Origin: Platerodrilus igneus
Lineage: Eukaryota; Arthropoda; Insecta; Coleoptera; Lycidae
Length of the DNA stretch: 64,000 bases
Reading direction: 5' to 3'
NCBI GenBank assembly: GCA_036346225.1
Contig: JARFIW010001177.1
Location: 962,501 to 1,026,500 of the forward strand
Shown here piece after piece: positions 47,146-58,602 of this stretch. The notes under the pieces are model-generated. The model worked only from the letters and a program-made list of their open reading frames with translations. It had not been told where the DNA came from and did no database searches. Within the stretch, counting starts at the first letter, position 1; every line of letters begins with the position of its first letter. A program made the translations under genes and the position numbers.

Positions 47146-47506
47146 TTTACCAAATCGAGCACTAAGCAATGTAGAATTAATAGAGTTTGTTAAGCAATTA
47201 GAAGTACCATATTTCCGTGGAGTGTTCATGAGAAACAATCTTCCCAAGAAAGTTAATTTAAAAGAATGTGGTATAATTAATTTAAATGGAATAGAAGGTT
47301 TAGGTACGCATTGGACCTCTTATAAAAAGTACGGTAGTAGCGCTATTTACTATGACAGCTACGGAAACCTGCGACCGCCAACAGAGTTGATAAGTTATTT
47401 GAATAGCGGGGGTAAATGTAAAATTCTTTATAACTTTAACCAAGAACAATCGTACGGTACTGTGTTTTGCGGACATTTATGCTTACAATTTCTAAGCAGT
47501 ACATAG
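47129..47506 (+). CDS. Polinton adenain-like cysteine protease, intact
   Basis: A 125-codon frame with its own ATG at 47129, overlapping the tail of the PLA2-like gene. The Ulp1/adenain signature is complete: GLGTHWTSY with the catalytic His, IYYDSYGNLRPP with the acidic residue, and a terminal FCGHLCLQFL with the nucleophile Cys, preceded by the Gln-containing stretch. The length fits the compact Polinton PRO. It would mature capsid proteins. It is the best preserved hallmark gene in the element, with no stop or frameshift. Confidence 0.88.
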   Translation: MERNLILPNRALSNVELIEFVKQLEVPYFRGVFMRNNLPKKVNLKECGIINLNGIEGLGTHWTSYKKYGSSAIYYDSYGNLRPPTELISYLNSGGKCKILYNFNQEQSYGTVFCGHLCLQFLSST

Positions 47507-47525
47507 TAATGCGTATGAAGTTGTC

Positions 47526-48204
47526 ATGAAGTACACTTTTACTTTAACGGGAAACACTTCAAGCAACTTTAATCCGCCTATAAACTTGGATAACCATTCG
47601 AAGTACGTATTAGGATCAACAAATTTTGAATCTTATAACACAATTCCAAACATTGAAAAAGCAATAAATAATAAATTTTATTATGGATCTAACGGAGAAT
47701 TCATAGAAATACCTGAAGGTGCTTATGAGATTAGAGAAATTAATAAATATCTTCAAAAAGCTTTAGGTGATAAAAGATGGCGTAGTCGTATGGAACAATC
47801 ACGAAGCGCTAGAAAGACGCCAGTGTATATAGAAATTACAGCTGACAATAATACACTTAAATGTAGTATTAAATGTAGTGAAGATGTGGATTTTACCAAA
47901 AAAGGATTCAATTGGTTCTCTACTCGGTTTCAATTCACGAAAATTGCTAGCATATGCAGACTACTTAATCAACATTTGTAAAGTGACTGCAGTTTTAATC
48001 GACTGTAATAATGCAAGTGGATCCTATTTAAATAGTAAACCAGCGCATGTAATACATAAATTTTTTCCTCAAGTACCTGCAGATTTTAAAATTGTCGAGT
48101 GCCTACCTACGATTATATATCTACCAATAAGGTCACGTATAAGAAATGAAATAATAGTTAAAGTGTTAGATCAAGATGGAAATTTAGTTAATTTCAGAGG
48201 ATAA
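47526..48204 (+). pseudogene. Polinton minor capsid (penton-like, single jelly roll), one frameshift
   Basis: Begins with ATG at 47526, 20 bp after the protease. The N-terminal frame has GNTSSNFNPPINLD, GSTNFESYNTIPNIE, NNKFYYG and EIPEGAYEI, then a shift in a poly-A run (AAAAAA, near 47895) sends it out of frame. The second frame resumes with KKDSIGSLLGF and continues through CNNASGSY, FFPQVPADFKIVE and VDQDGNLVNFRG (ends 48204). These blocks are the known Polinton penton protein series, which sits at capsid vertices. Except for this one-base change the gene looks well kept. Confidence 0.85.
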
Positions 48205-48247
48205 CTGCTAACTGTAAGGTTGCATTTAAAAAAAATCTGCAATAGCC

Positions 48248-48400
48248 ATGGGAATTAAGCATAATGCACGCAACATGTCACGAATTGCTATAAATGCTGG
48301 AAATTTTAAAGCAATCGACACTCGATTGATTGTTTCAAGACCGTTAACGGCACAAAACCGGCAGTTTCTACAATCGTTAGGACTGCATTTATTTAATTAA
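48248..48400 (+). CDS. Small conserved Polinton protein, 50 codons
   Basis: ATG at 48248, TAA at 48398-48400. The product starts MGIKHNARNMSRIAI and ends RQFLQSLGLHLF. A short reading frame between penton and major capsid genes, ending with a FL-x-SLG-like block, is usual in Polintons, which supports it as real. No function is known to me. Confidence 0.5.
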   Translation: MGIKHNARNMSRIAINAGNFKAIDTRLIVSRPLTAQNRQFLQSLGLHLFN

Positions 48401-48420
48401 AAGTAGAATAAATAGTAAAA

Positions 48421-49620
48421 TACTGAACGTGCGTGAAAAAGTTTGCTTCGACAATGCAATTGTTAATATTGAAAAAATACTCATCAGCCTTATGCTACCA
48501 CATCTTTAAACAATAACAATAAAATTCGAATCCATATACAACAACAAGATGTTTACACCTTACCATCGAAGAGTATGCTGTACATAGAAGGCAAATTAAT
48601 AAAAACAGATGGAACGCCGTCTCAGACAGCAAAGTTTGAAAATAAAGGGGTTTTGCTGCTTTTTGATGAAATTAGATATGAGATTGGTGGTGTCATTGTA
48701 GATCGTGTTTGGAATCCTGGATTAACGTCTATAATGAAGGGATATGTTTCATATAATAGCAATCAAAGTAAACATTTACAAAACGCTTGGTGGTTTCCTA
48801 TGGATGATTCGCAAATAGTTGATGCCAATGGGAATTTTAACGTTGCAATAAACCTTTCAAAGTTTCTCGGATTATGCGAAGATTTTAAAAAATTATTTTA
48901 AACCTCCGCCGTGAGTTAGTTTTACTACGTTCTAGTTTTGATACTAATGCTATAATTAATCCTACACCTGATGAAGAAATAAAAGTTGTTTTAAACAAAG
49001 TTTCATGGATAATGCCGCATGTAGCCGTTGATGATACTTAACGAATTAATTTAATAGAATGCGTTGCACAAAATCAGGATTTGCATATTCCGTTTAGAGG
49101 ATGGGAGATGCATGAATATCAACTTCTACAAGAAACGCAACGTCATACATGGAACATTAAAACAACAACACAATTAGAAAAACCAAGATTTGTGATTGTT
49201 GGTTTCCAAACTAACCGTAAAAATAGATACATGAGCAACTACAGTCGCTTTGACCATTGCTATTTAACCAACATAAAACTCTATTTAAATTCAGAAATTT
49301 TCCCGTACGATAACTTAAATTTGAAGTTCGAGAATAAACAGACTGCATTGTTATATGAGATGTATGAACAATTTCAGCAATCATACCACGAAAAAGAAAA
49401 TGAACCACTTTTTAATCCTGAAGATTTACGAAGTATTGCGCCATTAGTAGTCATAGATTGTTCTAGACAAAACGAAGCGTTAAAATCTGGTACTGTCGAT
49501 ATTAGATTAGAATTTGAAACTAGCAGAAACGTTTTGCCAAATACATCTTGTCATTGCCTTATACTTCATGATAAGATAGTCAAATACAATCCGCTCTCAA
49601 ACAGCATAAGAATATTATAA
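48421..49620 (+). pseudogene. Polinton major capsid protein (double jelly roll), frameshifted
   Basis: It forms the hexon-like capsomers of the predicted virion. Three segments are readable. The N-terminal part at about 48430-48575 is in a shifted frame (IRIHIQQQDVYTLPS). Frame 48575-48901 has LYIEGKLIKTDG, LFDEIRYEIGGVIVD and NLSKFLGLCEDF. Frame 49081-49620, after a bridge with one TAA, has PFRGWEMHEYQ, FVIVGFQTNRK, FDHCYLTNIKLYLNSE, IFPYDNLNL, VVIDCSRQNEALKSG and the C-terminal HDKIVKYNPLSNSIR. All expected MCP blocks are present in order. At least three breaks disable it. Confidence 0.87.
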
Positions 49621-50146
49621 TTACTTTATTACTGTACCTTTACAAATTATGAAAAAAAAAAAAATCATTTGGCAATCACAGTCTATTTGTTATTTTACAT
49701 GTTTTTTACAATACCAAATGTTTGATTGTTAATGGGTTATAATAATTTTTGCTTAAATATTTTTTTACATGTTGGAATTATTAAGTGATTTAGTAAGCAG
49801 GCATAAACATTGTCAAATTGTGTCAGTAGAACCGCTAATATTTACAAGCAATTTAAATAAAAGTTTTGTTATACATTTCTCAAATAAACTAACTGGTATG
49901 TTATTATCAAACTGGATTTTTTTTAACAGAACGGTTACTACTATTTTTCTCTACAATACATTTATACTAATATTGTTCAACTCGGACAGATTGAAAGGTA
50001 TCCTATTTTAGACACATCCAAAAAAGAAAACGATGTACTTGTGCAGGTATAAACATAACACTGAAGTTTCTATAACTAAAAGAAATATTGTATGTTAATC
50101 GTGATAAAATAACTTGCATTCTTTATTTGAGTCAGTGGTTGAAGCT
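49621..50146. other. Gap between capsid and polymerase genes
   Basis: AT-rich; convergent 3' ends of MCP and PolB. An 80-codon frame (49769-50011) has no family features and is probably chance. Confidence 0.5.
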
Positions 50147-53100
50147 TTAAAAGTCATTTCTGAGTGTATAGTTATACCCCCAAGGTTTAGTATTAGTGGT
50201 TGAGGTACTAAGAATTTTTTTATCTTCACTTGGATTAAGAACAATTTTGTTTTGTTTTATAGTAAACACATCATGTTTGACTGATCTAATTAAACATTGC
50301 TGTTTCTGTACAGTCTGTTTATAAAACAAAAACATTCTTATAATCATTAAAAGAAATTTGCTTGATACTTGCTAAGGAAGATCTCTTTGACTTTTTTATT
50401 ACCCTATCCTGAACTCTGCAAGTGTACATTATAGATCTAAGCTTTACAATCTCTAGCATGATATCGCCATTGTTTTCATCTTTCATAAGACCAAGAACCT
50501 TTTTATTTGATAATAGGATATGATATTTGTTATGGGGGTCGTAATCGGAAGTATTAAATCTATGAATATCTTGTTTGATGTAAGAGTAAATATCTTCAAC
50601 GCTAAACTCGTATATCAAACTATTCGTATCTGTGTACAGAAGCTTTGCTTTGTTAGCAAATTGCAATTTTATATAACTATAGTGAAATTCATATAAATAG
50701 GTTTTCGAAATATTTAGAATAGAGAAACCTGCTGTAGCATCTTCAAATGCTACGTTTGCAAAGTAACCCCAATAATTACTTTTATTATGTAGTCATACAT
50801 AACCCCTAAAATATGCAACACACTTTACAATATTTATTACGCAGTTGGTATATTTAATCAACTATAATAAATACATTAGGACATAATAATTATATCCCAA
50901 CAATTGATTCAGTTGTTGTTTACAACATTTAATTAACGTTCTTATGTGATTTAATAAAAAATTCATTATTACATTTATAATGTAGATAAATAAATACATT
51001 CCTAATTCACATCTTTATGAAATACTTGGTATTAAGTGCAGCCAGCTGCCGTTAATATACGAAGTTACGAAGATGTCGTAGTATATGACAACTTGTTCTT
51101 AATCGGAAAAAGAGTCTCAGGTCGTCTCTTATCAAACGAACATGGCTCATTTAGCGTCCTCTGACCTGAGGATCGAGATAGTAGAAAGAAGTGAGTGAAG
51201 CGTCGAGAATGATCCACGCGATGATTCCTTAGGAAATTAACAATGCATTTTTCGGTACGTTAGTTCAGGATTTAATATTACACTTCGTTTAAGATGCACA
51301 CACTTGAATGTTAGTCTGGTTTTGGAAGAATCACCGTCATATTTATTTACATCTATATTGGATGCTCGTAATTTCAATGCAATGCAATTGCTTGGTACAA
51401 GATTGCAAGATTTAACCTTGTTTGAATTAAATAAATGGATTAATTATCTGTGAAGAGGCATGGTCAAAGTCCTATCAGCCATAATTCGTTACATAAACAG
51501 AACGTAATCGATACATAAATCTTTTTCGTATAACAGGTGTTGAACTGGATTCTCAAGGTGCGTACTCTTTATAGTTTTATTCGAAAGGTGTCACTTGTCA
51601 ACCTTGTTTTGTTTACATTCTAACAATGGCATTATAAAACCTAATTTGGCTATAAATATTTCATGAAATTTAAGTGAATTTAAAAATTAAAAACAGGGCG
51701 TATTACGCATTGATTACGTAATTTGATAATATTGATCAATACATTTAAACATAACTCTAGTTCTAGCTTAATTAGTATAACTTGCTATAACAGCTATCAA
51801 GTAAATTTTTATACTGTTCACTTCTTATTATGGTTAAAGAGAAACATTGTAGTGCTCTAGTAAGTTTATATTGAAGCTTATTCGTTTACAAAATTCCATG
51901 CTTTAAATTATATTAACATATAACTTGTATAAATCATACAGCTGATTTAATTTCTGACTAAATATATTTTTGCTTCTCTTGTCATCTGATTAAGAAACGT
52001 TACTCAATTTATTTACTATATCAATGTATTTAAAATCTATACATTCCAATTGTCAGTAGTTAACGGATCCGATTTCTACATAAAATAATAATTGTTGCAT
52101 TTTATTAGAATCAAACGTTAAGGTTTAGCATTAACGTGAAACTTAAAATCAAGAGAGTTATATTTTTGTTTTATATATATTTAAAGAAAGTTAAGTTACT
52201 ATGGCACAAACATTTTTAAATACCTGAATTATAAATACGTTCCATTTTTACTATAACATATAAATTTGTTAAAGGATATTATGCTACATTATACTTTTCT
52301 AAGATACCTAGAACACTTTTATTTAAACCAAAAAGGTATACTATCTTTGAGTATATAAAATACTTTCATAAAGGTTAATGCTACAAGATATAAAGGTATT
52401 TACAATATCATGTTATTTTGAAATATATTGGAGGAGCAAACTGCTGCCTCATTTGTTATATTTTTAATCTTGTAGTTTATTGCATGTATCTCATCGTTGT
52501 AGTCAACTTCTGGGTTCTACATTCCCATTTTTTCTGAATGTAGTGGCGCTCATTATTTTGTTAATTTTTTTAATATCAATTCCCACCCCTAAACCATTGC
52601 TTTCTACCGCTTAGGGTAAAGTCTAGAGCATAGCATGTTTAACATCCAATTCCAACGAAAAAGGTTTGGTTGAACTGCATAAATGGGTGTGTTTAAATAA
52701 ACCTCTAATTTACTCATTTCTATTAAGACAACATCTTTGTCTAACACAGTGCAACTGTGAAAATTAGGTTTCGCTATGTAACTACGAGGTCCAAACCGTC
52801 CTTCCCATTTGGTCACTAATTTCACATCTTTCCATTTCAGTACGTTTTCCATCATTTTTCCATAAACCGAATTTATTATATTTTTATAAAAGCATATATC
52901 GAAACTGTTTTTTGACTGTTGTCTTAATTTCGTATTCAAATCAATGTATTCTTTTAACCAAGGAGCTTGTTTAAACCGAAGAACCTTATGAATCTTTTTC
53001 AGTTCTAAACCGTAGCTTAAATACATTTTTAAATTCTTGTAGTGAATAATATAGTTGAGTTTTGGATATAAAGTTGTAAGTAATTTCTTTAAGTTTGATT

Positions 53101-55372
53101 TATTAGAAGGTACTGGTGGTATCATATGTTCAGGCGCCAAAGGTAAGTCACTGTGAATTTCATGTAAAGATACTGGATAGTGTAAATCGCATTCAAAAAT
53201 ATATCCTACATCAGAATCATCGGGAATATTAAGTATGTCTAAACGTACTATATCTGGACTGGTGCCATCTAGAAATTCAAATTCTCTATATGGAAGATAT
53301 CCAGACATTGCAGCCCCATATAAATTATTGACATCAAAATACATTAAATATTTAGAATAAAAATTTGGATCATAATCTGCATTCATATATTTGTTATTTG
53401 CTTTGGCATATCCAGTCGAACATTGAGAAACGCCACCACGAATTCCCCGTTCTAAAAACATTATTTTTTCAATATCAGTAAGCAACTCGAGTTTAACGTT
53501 CGTCGTTTTTAACATTGCGTCTAGAGCTAAACCAGGAGCCGTAAAGTAGTGAAGTGGATCTAACTTATACGTGAGCATGCAAGTTTTTCTAAAGTTTTCA
53601 AATATATCAGTCAAGAGCAGTACATATGTTATTAAATATAGATCTGAATAGTTCCCTAGTGTTTTTATATTAAATGTTTGCCAAACGTGTTTAGCATAAT
53701 TGTAGTCATCATCTGAGACTTCTTCATTGCGCAAACGATTAAAGAATGCTGTTTTACAGGGTAAATTGGTTTCATTGAGCCTACCCCAAGAGTTAATGTA
53801 ATCATAGGGAAATATGCCTTTACGCGTAAGTAACCAAAACTCATTATCAGTGTTACAATTTTCCCTGGTGATGATTTTTATTATCATCTAAGTAGGAAGC
53901 TAATTTCTCGATGCTAGATGCCATAAACTTGAATGAATCGATAAATCTAAAACTAACTTTCGTATCTTTTACATATTTCGTAAAAGATATGTATTTTCCT
54001 TATTTATTGGTAGCATGCTTAACGAACCTAAAAACCCTAACGCGATTTTTTTAATAATGAAATGCGAATTGTAGCCTGATAAGTTATGAAAAACTACTAG
54101 TATCATATAAGAATTATGATAATTGATGTTGCAATCTTGTTGAGCCGCTCCTCGAAATTCACCTGTATAGTGACAGGGATCGTGAACTCTAATATCATCT
54201 ATACTAAAGGTTTATTGCAAATGTGACAGTGAAGGGCAAATTTAAATGCTGACTTTTGTTCTTCTATTAAAGGATTCATAGGTGTTGGGTTACAGAAAAT
54301 TTTATTCGTCGTTTGTGAAATCAGTTTCAGTTGAGCAACAAACCATTCTATACAATCCTTTCCGCGATACAATTGAAATTTGGAATATTTATTATCGTAC
54401 GAGCATTTTAAATAGTACGCTACACTAAAGGGTACATGTCTTTGGTAACGGACTGTGTTTAATATTACCTCCTGCTCATTACATGGTTCTAATATACTTT
54501 CGAGATCTGCATAAACTACAAATAATACCTTTTCTTGGTAGTGGAAATGTTTAAATATTAGATCTTTTCAGATTCTTCGGGTAATCTTATTGAGCAAGTA
54601 ATCTATTTTTCGCAATGGTTCGCATGATGCTTAACTAATGCTGCTGTACTAAAATTATTTAAACATCAATAACAAAAAAATTTTCTATGGTAATGTGAAG
54701 ACAACTGTTTTACAAATAATTTTGACATATCCTTAATCCAAGTAAAATAAAAGTGATTCTCATTAGCATTTGTTGGACGAGAATATTGTAAGGAATCATT
54801 ATTTAAAACTAACAGAATAATAGGTTTTATTTTTCCTAAACAAAATGGCAGTATTTTAGTATTTTCTATGTAATATAAGTTAATTGCAAGATTGTTGAGC
54901 TTCTCAATTTTTTTTGCCTTTTAATGCAATTGGAAACTTAATTGAATTGTAGCGTAATACTGAATCAAAATGTGGATAGCTAAATATTCTATAAATATTT
55001 TGTTTAGCAGGATGTAAAGCGAAAACCAAGGCCCAAAGAATGCAATGTTGGTCGTTATTTATTATATTTACCACAGCTTTTTTTTTGCTATAAAGTCCGG
55101 AACCGAAACAAACATTGAACACACTCCTTTAAGCGGATCATAATTGTTTATATTTACCTTCAAGTGTAAAACTTCTTGGATTGCCCGACCTAAATCCTTT
55201 TCATTAAATTCTTCCAATCGCTTCGATATCTTGTCCAATACGTTCTCCTTATACCACTGCTTGAGATTGGTGTTCATATTGATGTGACAATTTGCAGTAG
55301 GAAACGTCTTCAAATCTATTTCACCTGTTGTAGGCTTAACAAAGTTAGCGGTGACTATTACATTAACTGTCT
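50147..55372 (-). pseudogene. Polinton protein-primed DNA polymerase B, interrupted
   Basis: Replicates the element from a protein primer. Pieces in order: N-terminal 54904-55372 (GRAIQEVLHLKV, DQHCILWALVFALHP), a zinc-finger-like and exonuclease region 53900-54500 in broken frames (VPFSVAYYLKCSY, CHICNKPL, then NLSGYNSHF at the Exo II site, Asn for Asp), and the long frame 52604-53887 with motif A (DVNNLYGAAM), motif B (KNIINSVYGKMMEN) and KPNFHS. Motif C follows in 50319-50732 as YTDTNS (second Asp to Asn). The C-terminus is LNPSEDKK..KPWGY at 50147-50347. A 1.94-kb insertion separates motifs B and C. Loss of motif C Asp and Exo II Asp, plus many breaks, make it dead. Confidence 0.9.
50733..52674. 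mobile_element. 1.94-kb insertion in the polymerase gene, flanked by CTGC
   Basis: The polymerase frame reads PIYA on one side and GFSILNIS on the other, and the 1942 bp between have no coding logic. CTGC flanks both ends (50729-50732 and 52675-52678), and removal restores the frame at GCA-GGT. The inserted DNA begins TGTAGC, like an LTR, but ends TTGAA rather than CA. Length is similar to the LTRs elsewhere in this window. A solo LTR with a damaged end, or a non-autonomous DNA element, are both possible. Confidence 0.6.
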
Positions 55373-56701
55373 ACATTGACTTTTTTAAGCAAGCAACAAA
55401 CTTGCGTTTAAAACTAGCGAACGCCTTGTCTAAAAACACTAGAGGATCTTTATAACTTTAATTGGTATTAAGTCCCATAATTATTCGACTTTTAAAACAT
55501 GATTGTACATCATGTCAAATCAAATGCCGAATATGACTTCTAGAAAGCGTTGCATCAATACTTTTACCTTGGTATTCCAAAGAGCGTTTCAAGTGCCTCA
55601 ATCGTACAAGGTAACTTTTAAGATGTGCCAAATTAGACTCCAGCCTACTAGGATTTCGGGATTGTATTTGTATACCTTGTTTTTAATTGCAAGCTTTAAT
55701 AAACTTATGTTTGTCGCAAAAATGATCGTGTGTTTTATAATTTCGTCAACTGATTTGATTATATTTATACACTTCACTGTTAACTTTAAAATATCACTAC
55801 TAACTTCGGCTACCGTTTCAGAATTCATGATGGTTGTTCTTTACAATCACTACACTACTTAATAATTAATATATGTCGAGATTTATTGACTATTTATACA
55901 TAAATATGTTCTGACGTAAGCAAAACAACAGTAAAAGAATCAGCAGCACAAATTGTTATAATGCAAAATTGCAATAATATTTATTTCTATGCAGTCAAAA
56001 TAAGTGCATAGCGTATTGCTTTGAAAGCAGTTGTTAAAATCGTCTTATCTACGTTTTGATTCAAGACGATTTTCAAGCATGAATGGTTTAATTCCCAAAG
56101 AATATTCAGCAAAAAAATTAACAATGAATTTATAATTTCCAACAAATTTAGTTTTAAATAAGCAAAGTATCTGATTTCGTTTTATTAACAGTTGCATCGA
56201 CACGACCTTGTATCCTTTCATTTATGCTAGTGTTTACGGAAAATATGCTTGCAGTACAGTATTATTCTTACACGACCTTTCATTTATGCTTGTGTGTACG
56301 GAAAATATGCTTGCAGTACAGTACTATTCTTATTTTATGGATACCTATAAAATTAGACATTTTTGAAATTTTTCAGAAAGAATGAAGCAAATTTGCTTCA
56401 AATAAAGCGCTATATATGATGACACCATTCCAGCCGTTAAAGATTCATCCCAAGAAAAATCATTTTCAATTTATCAGACAATGGCCCAATTCGTTATTTC
56501 TGCTGAAGCATCATTATATTTACTTACATACTGTTTTTTATTCATTAGAATAGATTACATAGCTGAATATATATATATAACATTTTCATTTGCAATTTTT
56601 TTCAGTTTATTATTTAATATAAATACTTCACGTAGATTTTACCAACAGTATTCAATCAGATCTCTTGTATAAGTATTAGTTACTACTAGCAACTTTAAAA
56701 A
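55373..56701. other. Polinton interval without a firm gene
   Basis: Minus-strand frames 55598-55828 (76 codons, KLAIKNKVYKYNPEILVG) and about 56047-56195 (50 codons, NFFAEYSLGIKPFMLENRLESKRR region) could be decayed small genes; neither is recognised. A pair of near-identical 60-bp stretches near 56205-56335 (CACGACCTTTCATTTATGCT) is a short tandem duplication. Confidence 0.35.
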
Positions 56702-57492
56702 ATGAGTAACTTATTATCGATCAAAGATGGTAGCAGTACCAACGATAGTGTGAAAGTTCTAGAACAATTTATATTTCATTCTAACGAAGACTTGATTAAA
56801 GAAGTTTTTGGTTCTTCATCTCAACTTGGCACTGCTGCTATTTTCGATAGTGACGTAATAGATATATCACGGTAAGTGCTTTTTCACATTTATACATGTG
56901 TTGTTATATTGATAGATTTGCGCGTTTTAGAAGCAATGAAATGTCCGAGTCTGCCGCTCCTGTTGTTCCACCGCAGACAGTTCCTCTACTCGAAATTAGA
57001 TGTACCAATGATCAACGTCATAGTAAAACAGAACCATACATGTACGTTAGAATATATTTATGTGTATGCAAACACTACTAATTTATAATTTACATTAGAT
57101 TAGGATCAAGAAACTATTCTGGAAATTCTGAGGTTATCGTTGGATCGTTGGCACATTCTGATCCTTTCAGAAACAGCAGGTAGTATACAAAAGAAAAGGG
57201 GAACCTACAATAATCTGTTATGTTATGCTCACAGATCTGACAAAAACATGTTGGCTATAAAAAGGTTATGTCCAGGACCTAATATGGTTGTTTGCTGTGA
57301 AGATAACAAATCCTACGAAGATGACACAGTAGAGTTGCTTAATGCATTTAAAAGCGTGGAGAGAAGCTACTGCGTCGTCTAGATTTGGAACTAGAAATAA
57401 TAAAGCAAAAAAGAGAGGAACTGGCTGCAAGGAAGCAGCAGATACTTCAAGAACGGGAGTTAATAAATGCTTTTTCATTTATAAAAAGTTAG
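56702..57492 (+). CDS. Four-exon Polinton gene of unknown function (one late frameshift)
   Basis: Predicted exons: 56702-56871, 56931-57041, 57099-57179 and 57235-57492. All three introns (59, 57 and 55 nt) have GT...AG ends (GTAAGT, GTACGT, GTAGTA; TTTTAG, CATTAG, CTCACAG) and each splice keeps the frame. The product begins MSNLLSIKDGSS, passes through VIDIS-R-SNEMSESAAPVVPPQ, an exon with GSRNYSGNSEVIVG, then LCPGPNMVVCCEDNK and an acidic EDDTVELLNAF. After a one-base shift near 57350 a Lys/Glu-rich coiled coil follows (LLRRLDLELEIIKQKREE). AATAAAAG follows near 57537. No family is recognised. An acidic region plus coiled coil would suit a DNA- or protein-binding regulator, which is inference. 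Confidence 0.5.
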
Positions 57493-57596
57493 ATTTTAAC
57501 TGTAAATAGTTAGATCAAAATATTCAACAATTTGTAAATAAAAGTATTTTATAAAAGTTTCTCTTTTTAAACAAGATTTTTTCTAAACAAGGTAGT

Positions 57597-57680
57597 AACC
57601 TCAAAGTAAAACACATAAATCAGAACCCACTTTTAATTAAATACAGCATTCTTTATACAATCGACTTAGATGTGTTATAA
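57597..57680 (-). repeat. Inverted copy of the left sub-terminal unit
   Basis: It is the reverse complement of about 42062-42150 (ATAAAGAATGCTGTATTTAATT core). It lies inside the right end, separated from the right TIR by the 98-codon gene. Confidence 0.75.
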
Positions 57681-57750
57681 TAAAATAAACAGTAAAGAAC
57701 AAGATGTATATTATTATAATAATAAACTAATTTCTTAGATTAGTGACATA

Positions 57751-58047
57751 TTATTCTGAAAATTCTATGTTGACAGTTAGACCGATCGATCCCTTACTAG
57801 TTATGTATACGTGTTTGTTCGAGCCAATACTTTCATTTAATTGTTTCACTCCATGTGCTTGAAGGTATTCAAAATATCTCAATGGCATTATACTCTTGAA
57901 CTCTTCTGTTTCCACTAATACTCTTTCTCCATATTTTGTCTTGATTGTTTCCACTTTTAAAACTTCAAACCTCTTATTCACTACAAGATCTTTTGAATTT
58001 ACATAAGGTTTGCGATATGTGCTTTTATTAAGAATATTAAAATCCAT
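57751..58047 (-). CDS. Small Polinton protein, 98 codons (possibly OB-fold)
   Basis: An intact frame with ATG at 58047, lying between the right TIR and the inner TIR-type unit. Pattern: a basic start with KPYVNSKDLVVNKRFEV, then VETIKTKYGERVLVETEEF, IMPLRYFEYLQAHGV and an end GSIGLTVNIEFSE. The alternating beta strands with a TKYGE turn and PLRY block are reminiscent of small single-strand-binding-like proteins found in arthropod and cnidarian virus-like elements. That assignment is from memory of the pattern and is not proven. A ssDNA-binding role would fit protein-primed replication. Confidence 0.5.
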   Translation of the reverse strand: MDFNILNKSTYRKPYVNSKDLVVNKRFEVLKVETIKTKYGERVLVETEEFKSIMPLRYFEYLQAHGVKQLNESIGSNKHVYITSKGSIGLTVNIEFSE

Positions 58048-58179
58048 ATTGCATTTAATTACTTGCTTCTATCTTACACACAACACTCCGTTAACTAATT
58101 TATGTTGTTACGATTGCTAGTCGAAAATTTTTCACTTATATTAGATAGGATTGACCATGATTACCACCACTGCTTTTCC

Positions 58180-58582
58180 TACTGTTGGGCACACTTTGAA
58201 GTCAAACCGGCCTATGTGTATTTGCAGCCTCTAAACAAAAGTAAAAAACATAAATTAGAATCCACTTTAATTAAACACAATTGACTTGAATGCGATATTT
58301 TTTATTTGACCTACTTTATAACTTCTCGCTAGAAAACCAAATTAAAAACAGCTTCACATTTTCTCTGCACGCACTTTCAACGCAGCATACGTGTGTTTTG
58401 AAGTCACACACGTATGTTTCATTGAAAGTAATATAAAGCCGGTCTGACTTTAAAACGAGTCCACACGCATTTTACATTGAAGGTATATAAGGCCGGTCTG
58501 GCTTCAAAACGGTGCACGCGTATGTTACATGGAAAAACATACGCGTGCACAGTTTTGAAGTCAGACCGGCCTTACTTACCTA
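58180..58582 (-). repeat. Polinton right terminal inverted repeat (~400 bp)
   Basis: Inverted match to 41374-41764, including the 15-bp hairpin (about 58515-58555) and the GCCGGTCTGAC boxes. The terminal bases are ...CTTACTTACCT. Confidence 0.88.
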
Positions 58583-58602
58583 CTTGCGTCGATGATAATA
58601 AT

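Larger units (their letters stand above)
41374..58582. mobile_element. Polinton/Maverick DNA transposon, near full length (~17.2 kb)
   Basis: Inverted termini begin AGGTAAGTAA(A/G)GCCGGTCTGA at 41374 and mirror at 58582. AG...CT ends and TIRs of several hundred bp are known for Polintons, as is the 15-20 kb size. Between the TIRs lie the hallmark genes integrase, packaging ATPase, adenain-like protease, two capsid proteins and protein-primed PolB. A clean 6-bp target duplication is not visible. Several genes are broken, so this copy is not autonomous. Confidence 0.93.

Noticed and set aside
55503..55862. 119-codon plus-strand frame in the Polinton
   Set aside because: Low-complexity hydrophobic translation; the minus-strand frame over the same bases is the likelier relic.
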